A stretch of 60,414 nucleotides of DNA from Sellimonas sp963559135 (GCA_963559135.1 CAUWJP010000018.1:1-60414), one strand, 5' to 3'. Shown: positions 25,423 through 35,319, counted from the first letter of the stretch. The notes: generated by a model not told the origin, from the letters alone. Numbers and translations are program-made.

Positions 25423-27264
25423 TTATTTTTGGCACCATGCGAATCCGTATTCTGGCAGTGTAATTGTGCCGTTTTCGAGGATTTCGCCGCTGAAGAGTTC
25501 TCGGTATATTCCTTCTTCTGGAAGTGTTAACTGTTTTTTACAATTGTTAAAGTTGAAAAGGCCGGTGAGGCTTTTTCCGTTGTACTTCCTGATAATTCCG
25601 AGTACTTCCTGATCACCGGTATCCCAGGCAGTGACTTCTGCGTCTGGTCCAAGGATTTCTTCCTGTGCTCTTATTCTTTCCATGTAGGAGAGGGTCTGGA
25701 AGATCTGTCCTTCTACGGTATCCTGGTCGTTTCGGTTTTGGGCGAGGTCCCATTTAAAGGTGCCTCTGTGGATATACCGTGAGTCTGCTTTTTTCTCTTC
25801 ATCTTCTTTATAGGTGTAATCGTTGACCTGTCCGATTTCGTCCCCGCTGTAAATCATCGGGATGCCGGCCTGCATGAACATGTAGGCGTGGAGCATTAAA
25901 TCTTTACGGATGGCTTTTTTCATTTTTTCTTCATCCTGTTCAAATCCGGCGCTCTCGATTCCGCACATGGATGCAGTTGTTCCGCAGAATCTGGCGTCTT
26001 TTGTCACAGGATCATCATTGTAGAGTTCTCCCCTGCTTTCACTTCCTGAATAGTTTCCAGTGAAGTAATCATTCAGGTATTGTTTATGTGGAATTTCTTC
26101 CATCTGCCATTGTTTCAGTGTATCGTAGTCCAGCCCCCATCCGATGTCATCGTGGCACCGGAGATAGTTCAGGAAAGTGTATTCTTTTGGAAGGCTGTTT
26201 ACGATATCAAGCTGCTTTTTCAGCAGCCTGATGTCGTGTACGGCTACAGTGTGCCATGTGGTTGCCATCGTTGTCACATTGTAAAGCATGTGGCATTCTG
26301 GTTTGTCCACGGTTCCGAAATATGGTACGACTTTTTCCGGTTCCATAACTACTTCTCCAAGCAGTGCCACAGCCGGACAGACAATCTCTCCGATCATGCG
26401 CATCATACGGACAATGGTATGTACCTGTTTTAAATTCCGGCAGGATGTTCCCATCTCTTTCCAGATATATGGAACTGCGTCAATCCGGATGATGTCCATT
26501 CCCTTGTTGGCAAAGAAGAGAAAATTGTACATCATTTCATTGAACACCCTTGGATTTCCGTAGTTTAAGTCCCACTGATACGGATAGAATGTCGTCATCA
26601 CATAGTGTCCTATTTCCGGAAGCCAGGTGAAATTTCCCGGCGCGGTAGTCGGGAATACTTGTGGTACGGTCTTTTCAAATTGTTCCGGGATCCACGCATT
26701 GTCATAGAAGAAATACCGGCTCATGTACTCGCCTTCGCCGTTTCTTGCACGGACAGCCCATTCGTGTTCCTCAGAAGTATGGTTCATGACGAAATCCATG
26801 CATACATCGATTCCCATATCATGGCATTTCGTGGCAAGTCTTGCCAGATCATCCATAGTTCCCAGATCCGGGCGGACTTTCCGAAAGTCTGCTACTGCAT
26901 ATCCACCATCGGATTTTCCTTTTACGGTATCGAGAAACGGCATCAGATGAATAAAAGAAACATTACTCTCTTTGATATAATCGAGCTTTTTCTGTACTCC
27001 CTTCAGGTTGCCGGCAAAATTATCGATGTAGAGCATCATGCCAAGCATCCCTTTCTTCCGGTACCAGTCCGGATGTGCTTCCCGCTCACGATCCCGCTTT
27101 TTTAATGCGGCTTTTCTTTCTGTATAATATTGATACATCTGGCTGCACAGTTCTGCGTACATGTCCTCATTCTGATACAGCTCCATATAAAGCCATTTCA
27201 GTTCGTCCTGATGCTTTTCCATGCGTGTCTGAAATTCTTTATCAGTTTTCTTTGCTCTTCCCAC
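25423..27264 (-). CDS. GH13 alpha-glucosidase family protein, amylosucrase/sucrose hydrolase-like
   Basis: 613 residues. An N-terminal helical region (1-80) precedes the (beta/alpha)8 barrel, as in amylosucrases (GH13_4). Catalytic residues visible: nucleophile Asp in IRIDAV near 265, acid Glu in LGEVV near 310, and transition-state Asp in RCHDDIGWG near 380; also DFVMNHTS near 155. A beta domain ends the protein. The start is a GTG at 27264. Beside the alpha-galactosidase it would logically split sucrose released from raffinose, but sucrose versus other glucosides is inference. Confidence 0.82.
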   Translation of the reverse strand: MGRAKKTDKEFQTRMEKHQDELKWLYMELYQNEDMYAELCSQMYQYYTERKAALKKRDREREAHPDWYRKKGMLGMMLYIDNFAGNLKGVQKKLDYIKESNVSFIHLMPFLDTVKGKSDGGYAVADFRKVRPDLGTMDDLARLATKCHDMGIDVCMDFVMNHTSEEHEWAVRARNGEGEYMSRYFFYDNAWIPEQFEKTVPQVFPTTAPGNFTWLPEIGHYVMTTFYPYQWDLNYGNPRVFNEMMYNFLFFANKGMDIIRIDAVPYIWKEMGTSCRNLKQVHTIVRMMRMIGEIVCPAVALLGEVVMEPEKVVPYFGTVDKPECHMLYNVTTMATTWHTVAVHDIRLLKKQLDIVNSLPKEYTFLNYLRCHDDIGWGLDYDTLKQWQMEEIPHKQYLNDYFTGNYSGSESRGELYNDDPVTKDARFCGTTASMCGIESAGFEQDEEKMKKAIRKDLMLHAYMFMQAGIPMIYSGDEIGQVNDYTYKEDEEKKADSRYIHRGTFKWDLAQNRNDQDTVEGQIFQTLSYMERIRAQEEILGPDAEVTAWDTGDQEVLGIIRKYNGKSLTGLFNFNNCKKQLTLPEEGIYRELFSGEILENGTITLPEYGFAWCQK

Positions 27265-27269
27265 GATCC

Positions 27270-29465
27270 TTAAGCTCCTTTGTTTTCTACACGTCTGAAA
27301 TATCTCTGATAAGCAAGATATTCTCCACTTTCGATCGGAAGCGGAATACCTGCCTGCATCAATGCTGCGCCGCTGTAAATCTGTTCTCCATCATCCATCT
27401 GATAATATGCATCCGGTATCAAGCCACGCATTTTAACATAATTCACAGTCATATTACCATGCTGTTTCAGCATTACTACACTCAGAAGTGCTTCTTCGCG
27501 ATCTTCCGATACAAAAGCCCATGCTCCAAGCTCATCTTTCTGAGGGTTCGATAGGCGGTAATAATCACCCTGCTGAATCAACGGAGCATATTTTTTAAAT
27601 TTTCTCACCTGGTCCTTAACTTCTTCTTTTTCTTCTTTACTTAAAAGTCCAAGATTCAACTCATATCCAAAAGTTCCGGCCATAGCAACTACGCCTCGCG
27701 TATTGAGGGATGTTGTTCTTCCGGTCTGATGATTTGGAACAGCAGAAACATGCGCCCCTACACAGGATGCCGGATAGATAAAAGATGTACCATACTGGAT
27801 CTCAAGACGGTCAATTGCATCCGTATTATCACTACACCAGATCTGCGGAGTATAATAAAGCATACCAGCATCAAAACGGCCGCCGCCGCCGCTGCATCCT
27901 TCAATCATTGTATCTGGATATCTTTCAATTAATCGCTCAAGGAAATCATAGACACCAAGTACATAATCATACAGTACTTTCCCCTGCTCTTTTGTTTCAG
28001 ATGAATAAATGTCTGAAATACTTCGGTTCATATCCCATTTAATATATTCGACTTTCCCCTGATCAAGAACTGAACATATCTGATCAAACACATGATCTCT
28101 GATTTCTTTTCTGGAGAAATCCAATACAAGCTGGTTTCTTCCCCGTATCGGATGGCGCTTTGGAATCTGAAGTGCCCAGTCAGGATGCTCACGGTATAGA
28201 TTACTGTCTTCAGAGACCATTTCCGGCTCAATCCATAAACCGAACTGTAATCCCATATCATGAATATTGGATATGAGCTCTCCCATCGTACATCCTAATT
28301 TCTTTTCATTGACAACCCAGTCTCCAAGACTTGTATTATCGTCATTACGTTCTCCAAACCATCCATCATCCAGTACAAGCATTTCTATTCCCAGATTTGC
28401 CGCTTCTTTGCCAAGCTTTAGTAATGTTTCTCCTGTAAAATTGAAATAATCCGCCTCCCAGCTATTTACCAGAATAGGCCGAACCTGATTTTTAAATTTC
28501 CCTCTACAGAGATTGTTTCTAAAACAACGGTGAAGATTCTGAGACAGCACAGAAAGACCGTCCGCTGAGTATGTCAGGACAGTCTCCGGAATTACAAAGC
28601 TTTCCCCTTTCCCAAGCGGATAGGAAAATAACTCAGATGCAAGTCCCATCAACGCTCTTGTCTGGTTAAACTGATCCTTCTCTGCTTCGGCCTTGAAGCA
28701 TCCACTGTATACAAACACCATTCCATAGCAGTCTCCGGCTTCTTCTGTCGTCTCTTTTCCGGCCAGAATCATTGCCGGATTATACTGATGACTGGAAGTT
28801 CCTCTTCTGCTTCTTAGAATCTGCTTTCCATGGCTTAATGGAACTCTCTGGAAATTACGCTCCATAGCATGCCGTCCGTAAAAACTGATCAGATCATAGT
28901 CTCCACTTACGAAATCGAGGCATGCAGAAGCTGCTTTACTGATATGAATCCTTTCTTCTCCCTCATTAATGATTTTTACGCTACGTGTGATGATATCATA
29001 TTTCGGGAGAACCCCGTACAAAAGTACAGCCTGTACTTTTGTAACGGAGTCTTCCATCAGAATCTCCAGCGTTTCCGCCTCATCTTCCTTCGCATAAACT
29101 GCCGGAAGTCCTGGAAGCTGATATTTTCCTTTTATAATTCGATGGCTCTTATAACGCAGATCACAGCTATATGTGCCATCACTGTTTTTAACAGTCAGTG
29201 CAGGACTACGGAAATCTCCTGTCCCACTTGTCGGGAATTCCTGTGGCAGTGCATCCATTGAATAGGTTCTGTCCTGATCCGCATCATATGGGTTGGCCGA
29301 AAAACCTCTGTCATAATATGTCAGCAGATAATCCATCTGTCCATAAATTGTTTTCCCATAATATAAGTGCAACAGAAACCCGTACGCATCTACCTGAAAC
29401 TGATAAGTTGTATGGTCTGTCTGTAATGTAAAGATTCTTTTCTCATTTTCAAATCCAATTCCCAT
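27270..29465 (-). CDS. Alpha-galactosidase, GH36
   Basis: 731 residues, the usual length of GH36 raffinose-type alpha-galactosidases. An N-terminal beta-sandwich (1-330) is followed by the barrel: LVLDDGWFGERNDD, the nucleophile Asp in YIKWDMNR, and the acid/base Asp in WCSDNTDAIDR; CSGGGGRFD is also typical. It removes terminal alpha-1,6-galactose from melibiose, raffinose and stachyose. No signal peptide, so it acts inside the cell after ABC import. The ATG at 29465 follows AAGGAGAG; 5 bases separate it from the GH13 gene. Confidence 0.95.
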   Translation of the reverse strand: MGIGFENEKRIFTLQTDHTTYQFQVDAYGFLLHLYYGKTIYGQMDYLLTYYDRGFSANPYDADQDRTYSMDALPQEFPTSGTGDFRSPALTVKNSDGTYSCDLRYKSHRIIKGKYQLPGLPAVYAKEDEAETLEILMEDSVTKVQAVLLYGVLPKYDIITRSVKIINEGEERIHISKAASACLDFVSGDYDLISFYGRHAMERNFQRVPLSHGKQILRSRRGTSSHQYNPAMILAGKETTEEAGDCYGMVFVYSGCFKAEAEKDQFNQTRALMGLASELFSYPLGKGESFVIPETVLTYSADGLSVLSQNLHRCFRNNLCRGKFKNQVRPILVNSWEADYFNFTGETLLKLGKEAANLGIEMLVLDDGWFGERNDDNTSLGDWVVNEKKLGCTMGELISNIHDMGLQFGLWIEPEMVSEDSNLYREHPDWALQIPKRHPIRGRNQLVLDFSRKEIRDHVFDQICSVLDQGKVEYIKWDMNRSISDIYSSETKEQGKVLYDYVLGVYDFLERLIERYPDTMIEGCSGGGGRFDAGMLYYTPQIWCSDNTDAIDRLEIQYGTSFIYPASCVGAHVSAVPNHQTGRTTSLNTRGVVAMAGTFGYELNLGLLSKEEKEEVKDQVRKFKKYAPLIQQGDYYRLSNPQKDELGAWAFVSEDREEALLSVVMLKQHGNMTVNYVKMRGLIPDAYYQMDDGEQIYSGAALMQAGIPLPIESGEYLAYQRYFRRVENKGA

Positions 29466-29487
29466 TTTTGCTCTCCTTGTACAGTTA

Positions 29488-30330
29488 TTATTTTACTGCA
29501 CCGTTTACTACACCATTTAAGATCTGTTTCTGGCAGATTACATAGAAAATTACAATCGGAATCAACGCCAGAAGATAAGATGCAAATGCAAGGTTGTAGT
29601 TTGTTCCGAACTGAGTCTGGAAATTCAGCTGTGCCAACGGCAATGTATTCTGACCTGTTCCTGCCATAATAACAAGAGGGGTCATAACATCGTTCCAAAC
29701 AGAAAGGGCTGTGATAACAGCGACAGTTGCATGCATAGGTTTCATAATCGGGAAAATAACTTTCCAGTATGTTCTCCATGTACTAGCCCCATCCACACGC
29801 GCAGCTTCTTCCAGTGCAATCGGAATATTGGTCAGATATCCGGAATACAGTAAAACATTCATCGGCATATAGAATACCACATAAAGGATAATAACGCCAA
29901 CCCAATTTCCAAGTCCCATTTCAGCAGTCTGCTTAGCCAGAGGCATCATCAGGATTGCAAATGGAACAAACATACCACTTACTACAAATAAATAAACAAA
30001 ATTGTAAAATTTGCTGTGTGCTTTATTTCTTCCTACTGCATATCCCATCAGTGAATGAATCACGATAGAAAGTACTACTGTTAAAACGGAAATCAATAAA
30101 CTGTTTCTCAGAGAATTCCAGAAATCTGTTACTCTCATTGCTTCTTTAAAGTTAGATAAACTCCAACTTGACGGTAAAGATAAAATACCTGAAATACTGT
30201 TTGTCATTTCACTTGGCTGTTTGAAAGCGATAATGATTGTCATATAAAGAGGAAACGCAATCGTAATCAGCCCAAGTATCAAAAGGATCATAACTGTCCA
30301 GTTTGTTTTGTGTTCTGCTTTTGCTTTCAT
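29488..30330 (-). CDS. Sugar ABC transporter permease, MalG type
   Basis: 280 residues with six membrane segments and the EAA loop (EEAARVDGASTWRTYWKVIFP near 185-205) that contacts the ATPase. The ATG at 30330 overlaps the stop of the partner permease gene. With the binding protein at 31226 it forms the membrane part of an importer, most likely for raffinose-family sugars. Confidence 0.93.
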   Translation of the reverse strand: MKAKAEHKTNWTVMILLILGLITIAFPLYMTIIIAFKQPSEMTNSISGILSLPSSWSLSNFKEAMRVTDFWNSLRNSLLISVLTVVLSIVIHSLMGYAVGRNKAHSKFYNFVYLFVVSGMFVPFAILMMPLAKQTAEMGLGNWVGVIILYVVFYMPMNVLLYSGYLTNIPIALEEAARVDGASTWRTYWKVIFPIMKPMHATVAVITALSVWNDVMTPLVIMAGTGQNTLPLAQLNFQTQFGTNYNLAFASYLLALIPIVIFYVICQKQILNGVVNGAVK

Positions 30331-31202
30331 TATAACTGCTCCTCCTTCCGTGATGAAAAGCTCATCTGTGCTACGGAAATGGCTACGATTACAATAAAGA
30401 AGATTACTGCATTCGCGCTCTGGAATCCGAACTGTCCGCCTGACATACCATTATTGTAAATCAGGTAGGAGATGGATTCAGTACTCTGAGCAGGACCACC
30501 TTTTGTCAAGGCCATAATCTGATCGAATACCATCAGGAAGTTCTTTACACAAAGAACCATGTTGATCGTAAAGAACGGAATAATCAACGGGAAGGTCAGA
30601 TGTTTGAATTTTTTCCATCCTGTCGCCCCGTCTAAAGAACCTGCCTCATAAACATCTTCCGGTACTGTCTGAAGTCCGGAGATATAGATGATTGTGTTCA
30701 TTGCGATAGCCTGCCATGCACATACGATTACAACTGCAATCCATGCTGTCTTCTCGTTTGAAAGCATACTTCCGCTTAAGGCATCGCTTCCGATCATTTT
30801 TCCGAATTCCGGAAGGATATATGTAAAGAAATAGTTGAAAATATATCCAACTACCAATGCCCCCAGAACGTTTGGAAGGAAATAAGCTGCCCTGAAGAAA
30901 CTCTTTGCACGGATCTTACTGTTCAGTCCTAATGCAAGAATCAGACTGATCACATTCGTAATAATTGTTGCACAGATTGCAAGCCGGAATGTGAACCAGT
31001 AAGATTTTCCTACTCTGGAATCTGTAAACAAATCCATGTAGTTTCTTAATCCTACCATGTCATAGTCACCAAAACCTTTAAAGTTTGTAAAACTGTAGTA
31101 CACACCTCGGATCAACGGAACTGTATTAAAACATATAAACAGTGCCAGGATCGGTATTGTGATCAAAAGAAAGGTGCGTTTTCTATCGTTCATTTTTCTC
31201 AT
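30330..31202 (-). CDS. Sugar ABC transporter permease, MalF type
   Basis: 290 residues, six membrane segments, EAA loop in EAGSLDGATGWKKFKHLTFP near 190. Starts at ATG 31202 after GGAGAGG. Second gene after the binding protein. No ATP-binding subunit follows, so a shared MsmK/UgpC-type ATPase encoded elsewhere is expected. Confidence 0.93.
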   Translation of the reverse strand: MRKMNDRKRTFLLITIPILALFICFNTVPLIRGVYYSFTNFKGFGDYDMVGLRNYMDLFTDSRVGKSYWFTFRLAICATIITNVISLILALGLNSKIRAKSFFRAAYFLPNVLGALVVGYIFNYFFTYILPEFGKMIGSDALSGSMLSNEKTAWIAVVIVCAWQAIAMNTIIYISGLQTVPEDVYEAGSLDGATGWKKFKHLTFPLIIPFFTINMVLCVKNFLMVFDQIMALTKGGPAQSTESISYLIYNNGMSGGQFGFQSANAVIFFIVIVAISVAQMSFSSRKEEQL

Positions 31203-31225
31203 GTCTTTCCTCTCCTTTCCCTAAC

Positions 31226-32512
31226 TTAAGCATCCCCATTTTCTTCCTCGTACTCCTGTACTTCCCGGATGATATCACGGTTATATCTTGTCCAGTCAGA
31301 ATCGAATTTTTTCAGGAATGCATCCACATCTTTATTAATCAAGAAAGTCTGAATCTGGGCATCAACTGCCATTTCTGATGGATAATAATGATCCTGATAA
31401 TCTGTCATATTTCCGGATTCGATATATTCTGTCATTCCGTCAAGCTGAGAAGCAAGATCAAAGTCTCCTTCTTTACAAGGGATTGCATTTTGATCATCAA
31501 TATATTTCTGAATATTTTCATCTTCATAGAGGAACTCCAGTACCTCATACGCCGCTTCTTTATTCTCGCAGTCCTCTGTAACTGCAAACATCAGATCGAC
31601 ACCAGAGTTCAATGTATTTCCATCCTCTGTATCATTTGCAGGCATAACAAAAGAATCTATGTTCATATCTGGATTTACAGATAAAATCTGCGGTACCGCA
31701 TAGCTTCCGATCGGATACATTGCTGCTTCTCCGTTTGCAAAAGCTGTACATGCATCATTGTATCCGTATGCAAATGGATCCTCCGGACCATAATCAAGCA
31801 TTTCAAGATATTTTTCAGCAACTTCTCTGTACGCATCTGTAAAATTGGCCTCTCCTTTATTTACCTGTTTACAGATATCCGCCGGTGCCAGAGCAACTGC
31901 CATCGCATTCCAAGGTGCCAGACAGGTCCATGTATCTTTAAATCCAAAATAGAATGGAAGAATACCTTCTGATGAGATTTCATCACACAGGCTCATCAGT
32001 TCTCCCCATGTTGTCGGGATTTCCCATCCATGTTCTTCAAACATCTCACGGTTATAAAGAATTCCGGCAGCATTTGCTACATAAGGAATTCCAAATGTGC
32101 CTTCTGTAGGAACAATCTCCAGCGCTTCCAGAATATCCTTATAAGACTGTTTAATAGTACCCATAACTTCACTGTCTGATACATCTGCAAGAATACCAGC
32201 ATCTACATAATAGGAATAATTGATGTCTCCACCAATTCCGATAATGTCCGGATAATCCTCCCGGATAAAACGTGTCCTCAGGATCGTTGAAGCATCATTC
32301 GGTGAATCAATTGTCAGATGAATATCATCATGTGTGGCATTGAATTCTTCTTCCACCTGATCAAAGTAGGTTGCTGCTTCCGGTTTGTACTGCAGAATTT
32401 CAATTTCTGTTTTCCCACTGTTTTCATTTCCGTCTCCGCACGCGGTGAGAAACATGGACGCAGTCATACATCCTGCAAGGGCAGCACCGATTACTTTTTT
32501 CCCCTTTCTCAT
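31226..32512 (-). CDS. Sugar-binding lipoprotein of the ABC transporter
   Basis: 428 residues. Lipoprotein signal with lipobox LTAC, Cys 25. The mature protein has the family-1 solute-binding fold (DIIGIGGDINYSYYVDAG, GIPYVANAAGILYNREMFEE, WGELMSLCDEI). It captures the sugar outside the membrane and delivers it to the two permeases downstream. The ATG at 32512 follows AAGGAGA. A TATAAT box at 32555-32560 (minus strand) lies about 45 bases upstream with a weak -35, consistent with activation by the divergent AraC protein. Confidence 0.93.
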   Translation of the reverse strand: MRKGKKVIGAALAGCMTASMFLTACGDGNENSGKTEIEILQYKPEAATYFDQVEEEFNATHDDIHLTIDSPNDASTILRTRFIREDYPDIIGIGGDINYSYYVDAGILADVSDSEVMGTIKQSYKDILEALEIVPTEGTFGIPYVANAAGILYNREMFEEHGWEIPTTWGELMSLCDEISSEGILPFYFGFKDTWTCLAPWNAMAVALAPADICKQVNKGEANFTDAYREVAEKYLEMLDYGPEDPFAYGYNDACTAFANGEAAMYPIGSYAVPQILSVNPDMNIDSFVMPANDTEDGNTLNSGVDLMFAVTEDCENKEAAYEVLEFLYEDENIQKYIDDQNAIPCKEGDFDLASQLDGMTEYIESGNMTDYQDHYYPSEMAVDAQIQTFLINKDVDAFLKKFDSDWTRYNRDIIREVQEYEEENGDA

Positions 32513-32554
32513 AATTTACTGTCTCCTTTCTTGTCTTTTCTCTATGGTAAATCT

Positions 32555-32560
32555 ATTATA
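32555..32560 (-). promoter_or_regulatory. -10 box of the sugar operon promoter
   Basis: TATAAT on the minus strand; the position 17 bases upstream reads TTTTTG, a poor -35, as expected for an activator-dependent promoter. Confidence 0.55.
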
Positions 32561-32634
32561 ACATGTCAATATGCTTACAAAAATATCTACATTATTAGGT
32601 TTTTATGCCTTTATGCTTGATTTGTGAAAAATAT

Positions 32635-32664
32635 TTGAAGTCATCTAGCATTTGGGTATATAAT
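32635..32664 (+). promoter_or_regulatory. Promoter of the AraC-family regulator
   Basis: TTGAAG (32635-32640), 18-base spacer, TATAAT (32659-32664), 24 bases before the start at 32689. Confidence 0.65.
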
Positions 32665-32688
32665 ACAGATAAGGGAGGTCTGGTACTT

Positions 32689-33573
32689 ATGGATAATTAC
32701 TTATTTTCTGTATTTCCTAATGAAAATTTTATTGATCTTGCCTTATATCAATATGGATGGGAACAATGTGCACCAGCTCATACGTTTGGTCCTATAGCAA
32801 AAGATCATTTTCTTTTTCATTATGTAATATCAGGAACAGGAGTATTCTCCGCTCAGGATAGTAATGGGAAATCCATTGAACGTCACATCAAAAGCGGGGA
32901 AGGATTTATGATGTTTCCACAGCAGGTCTGCTCTTATTGGGCAGATGTCAACCTTCCATGGGAATATGTCTGGATTGAATTTGATGGTCTGCGTGTCAAG
33001 GAATCTATACAACTGGCGGGATTAACTCCCGAGCACCCTGTCTATCATTCTCACTCCAAAGAATTCCGGCAAAATATGATGAATGAAATGTTATACATTG
33101 TCCATCATTCAAATGAATCACCACTTCATCTACTTGGTCACGGTTTCCTTTTTCTGGATTTTCTGACCAGATCCATGGCTTCATTTCAGGTTGGAAAAAG
33201 CGGGAAAATCCAGGATTTTTATATTCGGGAAGCCCTTACATTTATCGAGCAGAACTTCCAAAATGATATCTCTGTGGAGGATATTGCCGCCCAGTGTGGA
33301 CTCAACCGCAGCTACTTCGGGACAGTCTTCCGGCAAGTGCTCCGCCAGACACCACAGGAATTCCTGATCCATTACCGCATGGTGAAGGCAGCAGAGCTTC
33401 TGAAGCTGACCCAGCTCTCAATACAGGACATTGCAAACGCGGTCGGCTACTCCAACCCGCTGCATTTTTCCAGAGCATTTAAAAAAGTATACGGCCTTTC
33501 ACCACGCATCTGGCGAAATGAAAACCAGATCCGCACAACTGAAACGAAGCCTGCCCGCAAACCGGGCGTATAA
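32689..33573 (+). CDS. AraC family transcriptional regulator of the sugar island
   Basis: 294 residues: an N-terminal cupin-like sensing domain (FHYVISGTGVFSAQD, GEGFMMFPQQVCSYWAD) and a C-terminal double HTH domain (DISVEDIAAQCGLNRSYFG; SIQDIANAVGYSNPLHFSRAFKK) followed by GLSPRIWR. The ATG at 32689 follows GGGAGG. It is divergent from the ABC/GH36/GH13 operon and probably activates it with a galactoside as ligand, like MsmR/RafR regulators. Terminator at 33578-33613. Confidence 0.92.
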   Translation: MDNYLFSVFPNENFIDLALYQYGWEQCAPAHTFGPIAKDHFLFHYVISGTGVFSAQDSNGKSIERHIKSGEGFMMFPQQVCSYWADVNLPWEYVWIEFDGLRVKESIQLAGLTPEHPVYHSHSKEFRQNMMNEMLYIVHHSNESPLHLLGHGFLFLDFLTRSMASFQVGKSGKIQDFYIREALTFIEQNFQNDISVEDIAAQCGLNRSYFGTVFRQVLRQTPQEFLIHYRMVKAAELLKLTQLSIQDIANAVGYSNPLHFSRAFKKVYGLSPRIWRNENQIRTTETKPARKPGV

Positions 33574-33577
33574 ATAA

Positions 33578-33613
33578 CGAGCTGTGAAACTTTCGCTTCA
33601 CAGCTCGCTTTTT
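33578..33613. terminator. Intrinsic terminator
   Basis: CGAGCTGTGAA (33578-33588) pairs with TTCACAGCTCG (33597-33607), followed by CTTTTTA on the plus strand. It ends the AraC gene and faces the convergent glmM stop. Confidence 0.88.
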
Positions 33614-33624
33614 ATCAATTCTTA

Positions 33625-34971
33625 TTATTCTACAATCAGTCCTTCTTTTTCCATAACGTCTACGACTTCTTTAACGTATTTTGCGCAGAGTTCGTCAGTG
33701 GCCGCTTCCACCATGACACGGATCACCGGTTCGGTACCACTTTCTCTTACGAGAATTCTTCCGTCGTCTCCAAGGACTTCTGTCACATGTTCGATCGCTT
33801 TTACCACTTCCGGATTCTCTCTTGCTGTCTTTTTATCTGCTACTCGTACGTTCTGAAGAAGCTGCGGATAAATCTTGACCTCCTCAGCGAGTTTTCCGAG
33901 GGTCATCTTCTTTTCAAGGATGACTTCCATCAGCATAAGAGAGGTAAGGATTCCGTCTCCGGTCTTTGCGTATTTGCTGAAGATGATGTGTCCAGACTGT
34001 TCTCCTCCAAGTACGTAGTTGTTGTTCATCATGTTTTCAAAGACATATTTATCTCCGACTGCGGTCTTTTCATATTTCATTCCAATCTTGTCACAGGCTT
34101 TGTAAAGGCCAAGATTGGACATGATAGTCGTTACGATCGTATTACCGTTTAAGCGTCCCTGCTCCATCAGGTATTTGCCGCAGATGTAGAGAATCAGATC
34201 CCCGTCAATGAGATTTCCGTTTTCATCCACTGCAAGACACCGATCCGCATCTCCGTCAAAGGCAAATCCGACATCCAGATGTTTCTCTCTGACGTGGGCC
34301 TGGAGTCCCTCAATATGGGTAGAACCGCATGCGGTATTGATGTTCGTTCCGTCCGGATTGTTATTGATCACATAAGTCTTTGCTCCAAGGGCATCGAAGA
34401 CACTCTTTGCAATGGCAAATGCGCTGCCGTTTGCGCAGTCCAATCCAATCTTCATATCTTTAAAGGATCTGGTCGCCACGGAGATCAGGTGTCCGATGTA
34501 ACGGTTTCGACCTGCCGCATAATCAATGGTACGTCCAATATCATCCCGTGTGGCAAGCGGAAGCTCCGGAAGCTCACCGTCAATGTAGGCTTCGATTTTA
34601 TTCTCTACTTCAGCCTCCATCTTATATCCTTTTCCATTAATAATCTTAATTCCGTTATCATAAAATGGATTGTGGCTTGCGGATATCATGATACCACAGT
34701 CAAAATCTTCAGTACTTGTCACGTAAGAAACACTTGGTGTGGTCGTCACGTGAAGCAGGTAGGCGTCCGCTCCGGAAGCTGTCAGTCCTGCGGCAAGTGC
34801 GTACTCAAACATGTAGCTGCTTCTTCTCGTATCTTTTCCAATCACGATGCGGGCTTTGTGTTCCTGTCCGTAGTACCATCCAATGTATCTTCCAACCTTG
34901 AACGCATGCTCCACTGTAAGACCTACATTTGCTTCTCCCCTGAATCCGTCTGTTCCAAAATATTTACCCAT
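33625..34971 (-). CDS. glmM: Phosphoglucosamine mutase
   Basis: Converts glucosamine-6-phosphate to glucosamine-1-phosphate for peptidoglycan precursors. 448 residues: GTDGFRGEAN at the N-terminus, the phosphoserine loop ISASHNPFYDNG near 100, metal loop FDGDADRC near 240, sugar loop GGEQSGHI near 320 and phosphate loop RESGTEPVIRVM near 410. The ATG at 34971 has GGAG. Monocistronic as seen here. Confidence 0.96.
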   Translation of the reverse strand: MGKYFGTDGFRGEANVGLTVEHAFKVGRYIGWYYGQEHKARIVIGKDTRRSSYMFEYALAAGLTASGADAYLLHVTTTPSVSYVTSTEDFDCGIMISASHNPFYDNGIKIINGKGYKMEAEVENKIEAYIDGELPELPLATRDDIGRTIDYAAGRNRYIGHLISVATRSFKDMKIGLDCANGSAFAIAKSVFDALGAKTYVINNNPDGTNINTACGSTHIEGLQAHVREKHLDVGFAFDGDADRCLAVDENGNLIDGDLILYICGKYLMEQGRLNGNTIVTTIMSNLGLYKACDKIGMKYEKTAVGDKYVFENMMNNNYVLGGEQSGHIIFSKYAKTGDGILTSLMLMEVILEKKMTLGKLAEEVKIYPQLLQNVRVADKKTARENPEVVKAIEHVTEVLGDDGRILVRESGTEPVIRVMVEAATDELCAKYVKEVVDVMEKEGLIVE

Positions 34972-35137
34972 ATTCGATACTCCTTTATTTAATTTGCTTT
35001 ATCTGCCGATTTTTTTGCACGATTGTGCCGCCTTTTTTATTATATCCGGCTCAGCACTGTTTTGCAACTATTTTATGATATCTACTCTAAAACTTATTCC
35101 TTCTATAAAATGCATTTTTCCTCTCCTATACCCCACA

Positions 35138-35153
35138 GTTAATGTTCGCTAAC
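35138..35153. promoter_or_regulatory. 16-bp palindrome, copy 1
   Basis: GTTAATGTTCGCTAAC; outer GTTA and TAAC are shared with two further copies. It lies about 27 bases upstream of the -35 box of the DUF3793 promoter. Confidence 0.6.
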
Positions 35154-35179
35154 TTTTTTTATTTTTTTCAAAAATCTTG

Positions 35180-35208
35180 TTGACAATATTCCTGTAAGAT
35201 GTTATTCT
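35180..35208 (+). promoter_or_regulatory. Sigma-A promoter of the DUF3793-flavodoxin unit
   Basis: TTGACA (35180-35185), 17-base spacer, TATTCT (35203-35208). The start site falls near 35215, giving a leader of about 105 bases that contains two of the three palindromes. Confidence 0.8.
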
Positions 35209-35215
35209 TGCATCA

Positions 35216-35231
35216 GTTAGTTAATGCTAAC
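35216..35231. promoter_or_regulatory. 16-bp palindrome, copy 2, at the start site
   Basis: GTTAGTTAATGCTAAC, directly at the predicted transcription start. A bound protein would block RNA polymerase. Confidence 0.7.
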
Positions 35232-35279
35232 AAGACAAGCGGGTAGTTATACCTAATCCGTTTCTTTTTTTCTTCCTTA

Positions 35280-35295
35280 GTTAGTTTTTACTAAC
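35280..35295. promoter_or_regulatory. 16-bp palindrome, copy 3, before the ribosome binding site
   Basis: GTTAGTTTTTACTAAC, 9 bases before the GGAGG of the DUF3793 gene. The arms GTTAG/CTAAC are as in copy 2. Confidence 0.65.
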
Positions 35296-35319
35296 TCCCG
35301 TCGAAAGGAGGTATCTGGA

